Assembly: GCA_016296575.1 (NCBI GenBank)
Contig: JAEDJA010000007.1
Span: 1-64,000 of the forward strand
Direction: 5' to 3'
Origin: Treponema sp.
GTDB lineage: Bacteria > Spirochaetota > Spirochaetia > Treponematales > Treponemataceae
Length of the DNA stretch: 64,000 bases
Shown here: piece after piece, positions 8,756 to 17,404 of the stretch
How positions within the stretch are numbered: the stretch's first letter is position 1
How the letters are laid out: the number at the start of each line of letters is the position of its first letter
The notes under the pieces: generated by a model
Databases searched by the model: none
Told to the model about the DNA's origin: nothing
What the model saw: the letters and a program-made list of their open reading frames with translations, nothing else
Made by a program: the position numbers and the translations under genes

Positions 8756-9480
8756 TATTTAAGGTTTCTGATTTCTACAGTGCCATCTTCTTTGGCAATG
8801 AAGCAAACCGGTGTTTTTTTACTGAAAAGTCCGTTTTCAAGAACACCTGTAATCTGATTGATTTTGTCTTCCATTTCGGCCACATTGATTGGCTTTTCCC
8901 AATGGCAGTCAAGAATCTGGTTTCCATTATCTGTAATAACAGGACCTGCTTTGCGTACACCTTCGCGAAGAACACAAGTTGCACCAAGCTTAGCCATTGC
9001 TTTCATAACAGGAACACGTGCACCTTCAATAATTTCTACTGGTACCAGGAATTTAGTTCCGATATCATTAACAATTTTGCTCTGATCGGCGATAACAACA
9101 AAGGTTTTTGCAGAATATTCAACGATTTTTTCGCGAACATGAGCTGCTCCACCACCTTTTATGCAGTTGCAGTCAGGATCAATTTCATCTGCGCCGTCAA
9201 TGGCAAGATCAAGTTCACCATCAATAGCACGGTCATTTAAAGTGTAAACTGGAATATCCCAGTCCTGGCAGCGGTTCTGTGTCTGGAAACTGGTTACAAC
9301 GGCTTTTACATCTTTAAGATGGCCTTCTTTAATGTGCCAGCCAAGTCGATCAACTGCAGGCATTGCAGTAGAGCCTGTACCAAGACCAATCTTCATTCCG
9401 CTAAAGATAAGTCCTTTTTCGATGAGTGTGTCCACTGCTGTTTCTGCAGCAAGTTTTTTCTGTTCGCTTTGATTCATCAT
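8755..9480 (-). CDS. rpiA: Ribose-5-phosphate isomerase A
   Basis: Interconverts ribose 5-phosphate and ribulose 5-phosphate in the pentose phosphate pathway. Family signatures are clear: GLGTGSTA near residues 32-39, DLAIDGADEID with the catalytic aspartates, then KGGGAA and the conserved lysine and glutamate of REKIVEYSA. Length (241) is normal. The start overlaps the aroDE stop (ATGA) and the stop overlaps the pseudouridine synthase start, so it sits in the middle of a tightly packed unit. Confidence 0.95.
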   Translation of the reverse strand: MMNQSEQKKLAAETAVDTLIEKGLIFSGMKIGLGTGSTAMPAVDRLGWHIKEGHLKDVKAVVTSFQTQNRCQDWDIPVYTLNDRAIDGELDLAIDGADEIDPDCNCIKGGGAAHVREKIVEYSAKTFVVIADQSKIVNDIGTKFLVPVEIIEGARVPVMKAMAKLGATCVLREGVRKAGPVITDNGNQILDCHWEKPINVAEMEDKINQITGVLENGLFSKKTPVCFIAKEDGTVEIRNLK

Positions 9481-10976
9481 TTTTCGTAGTCCATTCCTGT
9501 AAATAATTTGAATTGCATATATCCCTGGTACTGAAGCATTTTTGCTCCGTTACAGGTTCGGCATCCGGCCTGGAATGCTCGTTTCATAATTGGTGTTGTT
9601 GGAGGAGTATAAATCAGGTCAAAAACCGCTTCATGCCCCTTGAAATTGTAAAAATAGATTGGATCAGTTTCCGGTGTGGAAATTAATTCGCAGTTCATAC
9701 CAACAGAAGTAGTCTGAATGATAAGATCGGAATATTTTTCCAGTTTATCGCATGTGGTTGGTCCTAGTTCTGCATAGTCAAAACCATATTTATCAGCTAA
9801 TATTTTTGCATTAGCAAGAGTCCTGTTGAATACGCAGGCTTTTCCACCCATCTGTTTGATTACATAAGCAATGGCTCTGGCAGCACCACCAGCTCCAATA
9901 ATAGCAACTTTTTTGTGACGAAGCTTTGTCACGCCAAGAAATTCTTCAAGAGAACGGCGGAATCCATAGGCATCAGTATTATAACCAACCCAAGTGTCGT
10001 TTTCCCGGACAATTGTGTTACAGGCTTCAATTTTTTCAACTTCTTCACTCATAGAGGAAAGGTAGTTCATAACTGCAGTTTTGTGAGGAACTGTTACCGA
10101 CATACCTTTAATTCCTGTAAGCTCTGCAAACTCAATTACTTCAGAAATTTGTGGACCTCGGACAGGAAGATACATTGCATTCAAATCGTGACCAATGTAA
10201 CCCTGGTTGTGGATTTTTGGACTTCCTGTGTGAGCCAAAGGCCATCCTGTAATTCCGTAAAGACTTGTTTCATTATTGATCTGACGGAAACGGTAAAGAT
10301 CGTTCAAAGTATTTGGATCAATGTGGCCAAGTCCTGCAGTATTTCCTTCAGTTTCGGCTGGTGAAACAAAAGAAAGGAATGAGTGGGTTCGGTCAGCCAG
10401 CAGTCGTGATGGAAGACCCATTGGTCCCATGGCACAAAGAATGTGGTCGTAATCTGTAAAATCAGCTGTTTCTTTAAAAAGATTAGTAACATCATGAAGT
10501 GTTTTTGGCATGAAAGCAATTTTGGGAATTTCATAACCGGTTTTTCGCATGGAATTACATTTTTCCTTGATGTTATAAACAGGTCCTTTCATGTCATGGA
10601 AGCTTCGGATTACACGGATATCAAAAGCCTGAGCCGCATCTTCAATGCTTGGTACATGGTAATCTTCTTCAAAGTCTACGTAAGCAAAGTTTTTTTCTTC
10701 AGTTTCTTCTGCAAAGGAAAGAGCACGTCCAAAGAGGGTTGTTCGGGAAAATTCTCCGCCAGTAAAATTACCACCGTCAATATCACGACGGATTGTAAGA
10801 ATACAAGGTTTGTTGATCATAGCAGGGAATCTTCGGATATAAAGCTGTTCATCATCGGTAAGGTGATCGGCGCGAAGCTCCACAAGATCAATCTTTTTGG
10901 CGTATTTTTCCACCAGTTTTGAATCTTCGGCCAGTGTTTTACCGGTCAAAGTCATACAAATCAAAGACTGAGCCAT
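9477..10976 (-). CDS. aroDE: Bifunctional 3-dehydroquinate dehydratase / shikimate dehydrogenase
   Basis: Two consecutive shikimate-pathway steps fused in one 499-residue protein. The N-terminal half (about 1-215) is a type I dehydroquinase, with the IDLVELRAD strand, the histidine of RSFHD and the Schiff-base lysine in FMPKTLHD. The C-terminal half (about 235-499) is an AroE-type NADP-dependent shikimate dehydrogenase: GITGWPLAHTGSPKIHN, SVTVPHK with the catalytic lysine, and the GAGGAARAI dinucleotide-binding loop. Such fusions are known in plants, Chlamydia and some spirochaetes. It lies 18 bases after the PASTA gene and overlaps rpiA by four bases. Confidence 0.93.
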   Translation of the reverse strand: MAQSLICMTLTGKTLAEDSKLVEKYAKKIDLVELRADHLTDDEQLYIRRFPAMINKPCILTIRRDIDGGNFTGGEFSRTTLFGRALSFAEETEEKNFAYVDFEEDYHVPSIEDAAQAFDIRVIRSFHDMKGPVYNIKEKCNSMRKTGYEIPKIAFMPKTLHDVTNLFKETADFTDYDHILCAMGPMGLPSRLLADRTHSFLSFVSPAETEGNTAGLGHIDPNTLNDLYRFRQINNETSLYGITGWPLAHTGSPKIHNQGYIGHDLNAMYLPVRGPQISEVIEFAELTGIKGMSVTVPHKTAVMNYLSSMSEEVEKIEACNTIVRENDTWVGYNTDAYGFRRSLEEFLGVTKLRHKKVAIIGAGGAARAIAYVIKQMGGKACVFNRTLANAKILADKYGFDYAELGPTTCDKLEKYSDLIIQTTSVGMNCELISTPETDPIYFYNFKGHEAVFDLIYTPPTTPIMKRAFQAGCRTCNGAKMLQYQGYMQFKLFTGMDYEK

Positions 10977-10994
10977 TATTTTACCCTCAAAATA

Positions 10995-12035
10995 CTATTC
11001 AACCAGGAAACGGTTCATTACTTTATCACCCTGGTACAGGATTATTGTTGTTCCTCGTGGCAGACAGTATGGAAGAGTAAGTTCTCCACCAGTGTGTACA
11101 AAATTAATCAGAGTAAATGTGTCACCTTCAGAAGATTTAGCATCCAGACGCATGCTGATTGGGTAAGGATATTCAGGCAAAGTGTAGTGGTAGATACCGT
11201 AAACCTGTCCATCAATATCATTTTCTGGCATTGCCATTTCAACAGACATACGAGAATAAATTGGAACAAATTCTTCAGCAAAAACCTGGTTGTTTGTTAC
11301 AGTACCAGGCACTTCGTTTTCCAAAGCTGTGTGGGATGTAAAATCGAAAACCAGTTTAGAACGTGTGATTGTCTGGTAAATATCGTTGATTGAACTTCCC
11401 AAAAGATAAGGAGGTTTTGTATTGTCGTAATTTGGTCCGCGGCTTACAACAAGATGAACCGTAACTGGTGTGGAAATTCTTGTTCCTTCTGGAGGATCCT
11501 GTTCAAGAATTGTACCAGGTTCACTTTTATCAGCTTTATATTCAGGTTCACCCAAAACAATAAGAGGACGGGTCTGTCCTGCAAAGATTTCCTGAATTTT
11601 AAGACGCAAACTATCCAGATTTTCGCCGATGTAGTTTCCTACGCTGTCCACGATAATACCACGGCTTACAACCAGATTTACGCGGCTGTAGCCTTTTACA
11701 ATGGCGCCAGGTTCTGGACTCTGCTCCATAATTGTTCCTTCATCACCAGGAATATCTGAATAACGCAGATTGATTTTTGGATACAATTCTTTTTCCTGCA
11801 TTTCAATAAGTGCGTTTTCCAGCTGCTTTCCAACTACATTTGGAACCATAACCTGTTCGTAGCCCTGAACATGAATAAAGAAAACTGCACAGGCAATGAG
11901 ACCCATAAGAATAATGGTAGTAACACAAGTACCAATCATAAGTCCCAGATTGGATTCCATTTTTTCAAAAAGCTTTACAAAACTGAATGATTTGAGTTTT
12001 CCCCAGAAAGCTTTAATTGCATCTTTGAATTTCAT
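10995..12035 (-). CDS. Membrane-anchored PASTA-domain protein
   Basis: A 346-residue protein with a short cytoplasmic N-terminus, one membrane segment (about 31-54) and three tandem PASTA-type repeats outside (about 60-125, 126-200 and 205-270). Each begins near a PNVVG-like or equivalent motif and ends with VNLVVSRG or VHLVVSRG. PASTA domains bind peptidoglycan fragments in Ser/Thr kinases and penicillin-binding proteins. No kinase or transpeptidase domain is present, so it may be a cell-wall sensor or a structural protein. The last 75 residues are not recognised. It lies 23 bases after fmt. Confidence 0.82.
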   Translation of the reverse strand: MKFKDAIKAFWGKLKSFSFVKLFEKMESNLGLMIGTCVTTIILMGLIACAVFFIHVQGYEQVMVPNVVGKQLENALIEMQEKELYPKINLRYSDIPGDEGTIMEQSPEPGAIVKGYSRVNLVVSRGIIVDSVGNYIGENLDSLRLKIQEIFAGQTRPLIVLGEPEYKADKSEPGTILEQDPPEGTRISTPVTVHLVVSRGPNYDNTKPPYLLGSSINDIYQTITRSKLVFDFTSHTALENEVPGTVTNNQVFAEEFVPIYSRMSVEMAMPENDIDGQVYGIYHYTLPEYPYPISMRLDAKSSEGDTFTLINFVHTGGELTLPYCLPRGTTIILYQGDKVMNRFLVE

Positions 12036-12058
12036 AATATGTTCCTCAATTTTGGTTT

Positions 12059-13042
12059 CTATATTAATACAGTGCCAAGGAATTTTCCTGCACCGTTCAT
12101 AAAGTCTTTATAAGCCATTACTTTTTTTCCCTGGCGCTGAAGCTCAGTCACGCAAAGAATACCATTTCCGGTTTTAATAAAAATACCGACACTTTTTACA
12201 AAGGCAAGCACTTTTCCACAAGGCTCTGATTCCCACTGTTCTACATTTACGGAAGCTTTTGTTACCTGTGGATTAAGAACGCTGGCTTTTAAAATTTTAA
12301 GGGTATTTCCGTTTTCTTCACAAGTCCAAATGCCTGGTTCCGGTGTATATGCACGGAGTTTAGCCTCAATAGCTTCTGCACTTTGATTCCAGTCGATTTT
12401 TCCATCTGCCTTGGTAATTATGCCTGTGTAAGATGGTTCTCCGCTTTGTGGCTTGCCTTCAGGAAGCTCACCATTTTCTGAACAGCTCTTAAGAAGATTA
12501 CAGATAAGTTCAGCTCCTGTGCGTGCCGATAAATCCAAAAGTGAAGCCGCAGTTTCTGTTCCATCCAAAGCAACAACTGTTTGGGCCAGAATATTTCCCT
12601 CGTCCATACCAAGACCAAGTGTCTGAATTGTAACAGCTGTTTCTTTATCTCTATTAAGAATTGCCTGTGGAACTGGAGTACAACCTCGATACTTTGGTAA
12701 AAGAGAAGGATGAAGATTCATTCCGCCTTTTGGAAAAAGTCCTAAAAATTTTGGTCCAAAAATGTGACCGTAGGCAAAACAGACAAGAACTTCTGCACCA
12801 ATAGGAGAAATCTGTTCACGGCATGCAACATCAAGATGATCTGGAGTAAAAACTGGAATTCCCTTACTTTCGGCAAGAGCCTGCACTGGAGTAGGAATAA
12901 GCTCTTTATGACGACCCTGGCTTGATGGCGGATTTGTAAGAACTCCTGCCACTTCAAAGCCGCAGCTTTTAGAATTTTCGAGTAATATTTCCAATGTACA
13001 GGCAGCCGCATCAGGACTACCCGCATATAATATTTTAAGCAT
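12059..13042 (-). CDS. fmt: Methionyl-tRNA formyltransferase
   Basis: Transfers a formyl group from 10-formyl-tetrahydrofolate to Met-tRNA(fMet) for initiation. The N-terminal ILYAGSPDAA strand, the LIPTPVQALA region and the signature NLHPSLLPKYRGCTPVPQAI (about residues 107-126) with the folate-binding SLLPKYRG are all present. Length (327) is normal. Peptide deformylase, often next to fmt, is not in the window. It sits between the SPOR-domain gene and the PASTA gene in the same direction. Confidence 0.94.
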   Translation of the reverse strand: MLKILYAGSPDAAACTLEILLENSKSCGFEVAGVLTNPPSSQGRHKELIPTPVQALAESKGIPVFTPDHLDVACREQISPIGAEVLVCFAYGHIFGPKFLGLFPKGGMNLHPSLLPKYRGCTPVPQAILNRDKETAVTIQTLGLGMDEGNILAQTVVALDGTETAASLLDLSARTGAELICNLLKSCSENGELPEGKPQSGEPSYTGIITKADGKIDWNQSAEAIEAKLRAYTPEPGIWTCEENGNTLKILKASVLNPQVTKASVNVEQWESEPCGKVLAFVKSVGIFIKTGNGILCVTELQRQGKKVMAYKDFMNGAGKFLGTVLI

Positions 13043-13077
13043 TTGGAAGACATTATAGAAGATTTAGAGGGTTTCTT

Positions 13078-14061
13078 CTACTCCGCGCGGTAACACTCGT
13101 ATCCAGCAGAACGAAGTTTTTCCGCGGTGGTAGAGTCTGTTTCGGTAACCAGAACTATAAAATAGGTGGTACCGCTGCTTCTTGTTTCTGAAGTTTTATA
13201 AGCATCAAATCCTTTTTTCTTCAATTCCTCAACAAGGCGTGATGCATTGCTTTCAGTTTTAAAAAGTCCCAGATGCAGTTTTCCAAGATTATTCTTTGAA
13301 TTATTTACTTCTGATTTTGCGCCTGAGCTTTCCACCTTTGCAACTGTAACTGATCCAGTTCCAACTTCAGCAATCATCTTTTTTGGAACAAAAAGCCAGA
13401 AAGGAGTGCTCATCATCTGAACATCACCTTTTACAATTCCAGCTTCCAATGATGAAGGGTATTTTTTAATCAATTCATCGCCATAAGATTTTTCACCGGT
13501 AATGTGCCACAAAGTGAGCATAATGGCAGGTTGAACTGTCTGCATGGATTTTACGCCGGCATAAGCTTTTAAAACGGCAATTGGTTCTTCAAGATCAGAA
13601 TCGTTTTGTGCCTTAATAAGGGCAGCCCACTGAGCATAAAGCTTTACATGAGAGAGGATTTTTTCATCTTTTGAATTTCGAACAGTTGAATTAAGGTAAC
13701 TTTCTGCCGTTGCAGCATCACCACAATTGAGTGCACATCTTACAGCGCTTAAAACCAGTTCTTCATTTGTGCGTTTTACTGTTCCTTCTGCAGTTCCACC
13801 TTTTATTCCGGCAGCATTTACATAAGCGGCCCGTGCATCATCAAACTGACCAAGCTGTTCATAAAGGGAGCCCAGAAAAATGTAAAGAGCTCGTTTGTCT
13901 TCACTGCTGGATGCATTTTTAATTTCGGTGTTAAGATATTCAACGCTCTGAGTAACCTTGCTTTTTTTTGAAGCTTCTTTGATTACATCGGCGGCCTTAC
14001 TTTCTGCAAAAAGTGAAATTGATAAAAGAGAAATAGTTATAATTGTGGTTAATTTCTTCAT
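13078..14061 (-). CDS. Secreted SPOR-domain protein with TPR-like repeats
   Basis: A 327-residue exported protein. Residues 1-19 form a signal peptide (MKKLTTIITISLLSISLFAE). A helical TPR-like region spans about 30-210, with LGSLYEQLGQFDDARAAYVNA near residue 67. The last 75 residues look like a SPOR domain: KLHLGLFKTESNASRLVEEL, then TYFIVLVTE. SPOR domains bind denuded glycan strands at division septa, so a periplasmic role in wall remodelling is likely. Its start codon overlaps the preceding stop by one base (TAATG). Confidence 0.75.
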   Translation of the reverse strand: MKKLTTIITISLLSISLFAESKAADVIKEASKKSKVTQSVEYLNTEIKNASSSEDKRALYIFLGSLYEQLGQFDDARAAYVNAAGIKGGTAEGTVKRTNEELVLSAVRCALNCGDAATAESYLNSTVRNSKDEKILSHVKLYAQWAALIKAQNDSDLEEPIAVLKAYAGVKSMQTVQPAIMLTLWHITGEKSYGDELIKKYPSSLEAGIVKGDVQMMSTPFWLFVPKKMIAEVGTGSVTVAKVESSGAKSEVNNSKNNLGKLHLGLFKTESNASRLVEELKKKGFDAYKTSETRSSGTTYFIVLVTETDSTTAEKLRSAGYECYRAE

Positions 14062-14372
14062 TAGTTTCCTTCTGATGGAACGGCGTCTTTTTTGAAAAAC
14101 CGCTTTTTCTTTTTATCGGAAGATTTTGGTTTTTCTTCAGTTTCATCAGAAGATTCAGTGCCTGAACTAAGAGATTTTTTAAGTTTTCCCAGGAAGATGC
14201 ACAGAACGGCAAAGACCATACCTGCACCAAAGGAAATAAGTACAACTACAGCAACAGGAACGTTTTCAAAGGTTGTAAACAGCCAAAGATTGGCCATATT
14301 TGTAAGATTGAATCCAAAAAAACAGCAAAGGAATGCAATAAGAAGAATAAAAATAATAAGTGCAAAGATCAT
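14061..14372 (-). CDS. Small two-helix membrane protein, LapA-like
   Basis: A 103-residue protein with two hydrophobic helices (about 1-24 and 38-62) followed by a charged, Ser/Lys-rich cytoplasmic tail (about 65-103). The layout resembles the LapA/DUF1049 family of lipopolysaccharide-assembly-associated proteins, but the match is by architecture only. Its stop overlaps the SPOR-protein start, so the two are translationally coupled. Confidence 0.6.
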   Translation of the reverse strand: MIFALIIFILLIAFLCCFFGFNLTNMANLWLFTTFENVPVAVVVLISFGAGMVFAVLCIFLGKLKKSLSSGTESSDETEEKPKSSDKKKKRFFKKDAVPSEGN

Positions 14373-14405
14373 AAAAGCCTCTCTTTTTTAAATATAGAAA
14401 AAAGA

Positions 14406-16406
14406 TTAGAGTTCTTCAAGTTCAGCTTCAGGATAAAGTTCTTCAGGGAAGATTTCATCAATTCTTTCAGAGAATTTTGTAAATCCTGTTTTAATAGCCT
14501 GTTTTTTCATCATTTCAAGGAACTGAGGCCCGGGAATAGGACGGGAGAAATAATATCCCTGAAGATAATTACACTTAAGTTCTGTAAGCATGTTTTTCAT
14601 TTCTTCAGTTTCTACACCTTCGGCAACAATCTTCATGTTCAGTTTGTGCATCATGTCGATGATACCTGTAAGAACAACGTGAGAATGAATGTCAGTGGCT
14701 GTAGACCATATAATTTCTTTGTCAATTTTAATCATGCTGAATGGCAGTTTAAGAATATAGTTCAGGTTTGCATATCCACTACCGTAGTCATCAAGAGAAC
14801 AGGCAAATCCAAGTGATGTAAGACGATCCATATTCTGCTGAAGAAGCTCTGGAGTATGTGCGGCAACAGTTTCAGTAATTTCAAGATTGATTTGGGAAAC
14901 GTTAAGATTGTAATCCCTGGTAATTTGAATAAGGGTTTCGGAAAGTTCAGTCTGCATACACTGTGCTACCGAAAGGTTAATGTCAATCATATCGGCACCA
15001 TAGCGGTCAATCTTGTTCAAAGCCATAAAGCGGCATACATCTTCAAAAACATATTCACCGATACGCAGGATAAGGCCGTTCTGTTCTGCTATTGGAACAA
15101 ATTCTTCAGGTGAAATAAATCCGCCTTCACGATCATGCATTCGAATCAAAGCTTCTGCACCTACAATACGCTGTTCTTCGGTGGAAAAAATAGGCTGGTA
15201 ATAAACTTCAATGCGGTTTTCCTGAATGGCCGATTTTACAAGGTCTTCAACATAGCTGAATCGTTTTCGGGTGCTTACATCAATATTGCGGGCAAGAAGA
15301 ATTCCTTTTCCCTTGTAACGCAGATCCATAAAGGCGGCTCCCATAATATCCAGAATATCCTGAGTGTTTTCAGCATCTTTTGGACACATGATAATACATT
15401 CAACGATATGAGCCTTAATAACCATAGAGCCGTTTCTCCATGGTGTTTCAAATTTCTGTTTAATCTGCTGAGCCACTGCAACCAGTTCATTTTCGGTCTT
15501 TTCTTCAAAAACAAGAGTGAAGGAATCGGTTCGTGTGCGGAAAATTGTGATTCCAAAAAACTGTTCCTGCAAAAATGAAACTATCTGTTTTAGCACAACA
15601 TCCATATTATTGATGCCAAAAGTTGAGATTAAGAAATCCAGGTCTTCAAGATAAATGGCAATAATTCCAAACTGTTTATTTCGGCGGAACTGTCGTTCAA
15701 TAAGGATGTCAAAGGATTTTACGTTCAGAACGCCGGTAGTACCATCGGTAACCATATCAGAGTTCTGGAGAGCGTAGAAAATCATCTGAAGACTTATAGC
15801 AATTCCAAAATGCTGTACTAGAAGATGTGGAAATATAAACTGAATGACAACAGCTATAAGCGTAATAACTGTAAAAGAAAGTGTAAGAAGCTGTCGGTAA
15901 AATCCAAGAAGTGAACCAAAGCGAATCACCATTGAACAACCTAAAATCATATAGTAAATGGTAAAGCTGTACAGAATAAGAACGCCAAAATTTCGCTGAT
16001 AAAGTCCTTCTGGCGTGATAGTAAAGATCAATCCTGTAAAAGGAGTGATTATTGTCATTATGAATCCGGCTATAATTGGGAAGAAGAAATAAAACTTGTA
16101 GCGTTTTTTCCTTAAAAGATCCTGCTGTCCTACTAAAGCCAGTGTATAAAAGCTATATAGACAAGGCAGCATCATAGCGAAAACATAATAGACGATGTTG
16201 GATGCCCATAAAATATTTCTGCTGCTATGGTTAATCAGAAATTCAGCGGAGATTAAATCAACACATGTAGAAATAAAAGTTGCAAGGGAAAGGCATATAA
16301 AGAGTTTGTTCTTTAATTCGGGAAGATGCTTTGTAATTTTATATGTGAACAAGAGTACTGCAAGTGAACATAGTGCAGCCAGATCAAAAAACAAATTATA
16401 TGACAT
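14406..16406 (-). CDS. Membrane-bound EAL phosphodiesterase with degenerate GGDEF
   Basis: A 666-residue protein. About eight hydrophobic helices fill residues 1-215, acting as a membrane sensor. Then comes a GGDEF-like domain (about 220-390) in which the signature is replaced by RTDSF, so it is probably inactive. An EAL domain follows (about 395-640). The EAL domain keeps GAEALIR, the Asn of DINLS, LEITET, DDYGSG, IKID, AEGVET and QGYYFSRP, so c-di-GMP hydrolysis is expected. The architecture resembles the other EAL protein at the start of the window but with a membrane sensor instead of PAS domains. Confidence 0.9.
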   Translation of the reverse strand: MSYNLFFDLAALCSLAVLLFTYKITKHLPELKNKLFICLSLATFISTCVDLISAEFLINHSSRNILWASNIVYYVFAMMLPCLYSFYTLALVGQQDLLRKKRYKFYFFFPIIAGFIMTIITPFTGLIFTITPEGLYQRNFGVLILYSFTIYYMILGCSMVIRFGSLLGFYRQLLTLSFTVITLIAVVIQFIFPHLLVQHFGIAISLQMIFYALQNSDMVTDGTTGVLNVKSFDILIERQFRRNKQFGIIAIYLEDLDFLISTFGINNMDVVLKQIVSFLQEQFFGITIFRTRTDSFTLVFEEKTENELVAVAQQIKQKFETPWRNGSMVIKAHIVECIIMCPKDAENTQDILDIMGAAFMDLRYKGKGILLARNIDVSTRKRFSYVEDLVKSAIQENRIEVYYQPIFSTEEQRIVGAEALIRMHDREGGFISPEEFVPIAEQNGLILRIGEYVFEDVCRFMALNKIDRYGADMIDINLSVAQCMQTELSETLIQITRDYNLNVSQINLEITETVAAHTPELLQQNMDRLTSLGFACSLDDYGSGYANLNYILKLPFSMIKIDKEIIWSTATDIHSHVVLTGIIDMMHKLNMKIVAEGVETEEMKNMLTELKCNYLQGYYFSRPIPGPQFLEMMKKQAIKTGFTKFSERIDEIFPEELYPEAELEEL

Positions 16407-16478
16407 TCTTCCATAATACCTTCACTTAAATAGTAATACAAGTTATTTAATAAAGATTTTGGAAAGAGAAATAAAAAA

Positions 16479-16621
16479 GCTGCTGTCCAATAAGTAATAA
16501 GTGTAGCGCTCATTGAGCCCGTCGAAATGACTGCTACACTAAATGTGGTGGTTTCGACCCTTCGACATGGCTCAGGGACCGTAAACTCAACCAGCATAAT
16601 GCAAACTTATTGGACAGCAGC
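16479..16621 (+). repeat. 143-bp inverted-repeat element carrying REP-like units
   Basis: Perfect 17-base terminal inverted repeats lie at 16479-16495 (GCTGCTGTCCAATAAGT) and 16605-16621. Inside are a GTGTAG...CTACAC hairpin (16501-16539) enclosing TTGAGCCCGTCGAAA (from 16512), and an inverted second copy, CTTCGACATGGCTCAG (16560-16575). The core TGAGCnnGTCGAA is a widespread REP-type repeat, and a third copy lies at 33280-33305. No coding capacity is seen, so it is a non-autonomous, MITE- or REP-doublet-like element. No convincing target-site duplication is visible. Confidence 0.7.
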
Positions 16622-16646
16622 CCTTAAAAATCAGGATTTAACCAGA

Positions 16647-17102
16647 TTATTTTTTGCGAAGAAGAGCTCCAACAAGAGCTACTGCAAATCCGATAAGAAG
16701 AAGGTAAACACCAACACCAGGTTTTGCAACTGCACCACCAATTTTGTTTGCAGCTTTGATAAGTCCCTTAGCAGCACCTGAATCAAAAATACCAATTGAT
16801 TTAAGATAGAAAAGAGCACCACAAACAATTCCACCAAGAGCACAGCAAAGTCCGTAAAGCTTTACGTCTTTAATCAAAAGAACAACAATACCAAGAATAG
16901 CAAAAGCAAATACCAAAAGTGCCATTACTTCAAGGAATGTGTTTCCATTGCTATTGAACAGGTTTTTAATATAGTTCAGACCGCTTCCACCGTTTGAACC
17001 AAAGATTTTACCTTTTGACAAAGGAAGGCAAAAGCCTACTGCAGCAAGAACAAATCCAATAAGCTCAACAAGTTTCATTGAGCTCATGCTTTTTTTCCCC
17101 AT
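16647..17102 (-). CDS. Small four-helix membrane protein of unknown function
   Basis: A 151-residue protein with four predicted membrane helices (about 11-30, 55-80, 85-105 and 127-147) and a Gly/Ser/Asn-rich loop at about 33-50. A GGAGG ribosome binding site precedes the ATG. No family is recognised. It stands alone between the inverted-repeat element and the sugar-transport promoter region. Confidence 0.7.
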   Translation of the reverse strand: MGKKSMSSMKLVELIGFVLAAVGFCLPLSKGKIFGSNGGSGLNYIKNLFNSNGNTFLEVMALLVFAFAILGIVVLLIKDVKLYGLCCALGGIVCGALFYLKSIGIFDSGAAKGLIKAANKIGGAVAKPGVGVYLLLIGFAVALVGALLRKK

Positions 17103-17404
17103 AATAATTCCTCCTATATGGAAAAGTCTAAAATCTCTAATAGTGTAGCACAGTATAAATATTCTGGCAAATCACGGAAAAAAAACTTTCATATGGTTAA
17201 ATGAAAAATATCATCATACTAGAAAATAATTGGTATTAAACGTTTTACGTCAAAAAAATGGAGAAATTTTTCTCGAAAATGTCCAATATATAGGGGATTT
17301 CCCCTATGCAAAAAAATTGTATACATAGTAAACTATTAGTTACGAAAACCTTTTCGTAAAACTATTCTAAAATTTTTTCTAACTCGAAAATTAGGAGGAA
17401 CGTT
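17103..17404 (+). promoter_or_regulatory. Control region of the sugar ABC operon with two palindromes
   Basis: This 302-base gap holds no gene. Two perfect palindromes are seen: ATAGGGGA-TT-TCCCCTAT at 17290-17307 and TTACGAAAA-CC-TTTTCGTAA at 17340-17359. A short AAACGTTT lies at 17238-17245. The region between and around them is A+T-rich and could hold the promoter, though no single -35/-10 pair stands out. A strong AGGAGG (17393-17398) precedes the ATG at 17405 by six bases. The palindromes are likely binding sites for a sugar-responsive repressor or activator (inference). Confidence 0.6.
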
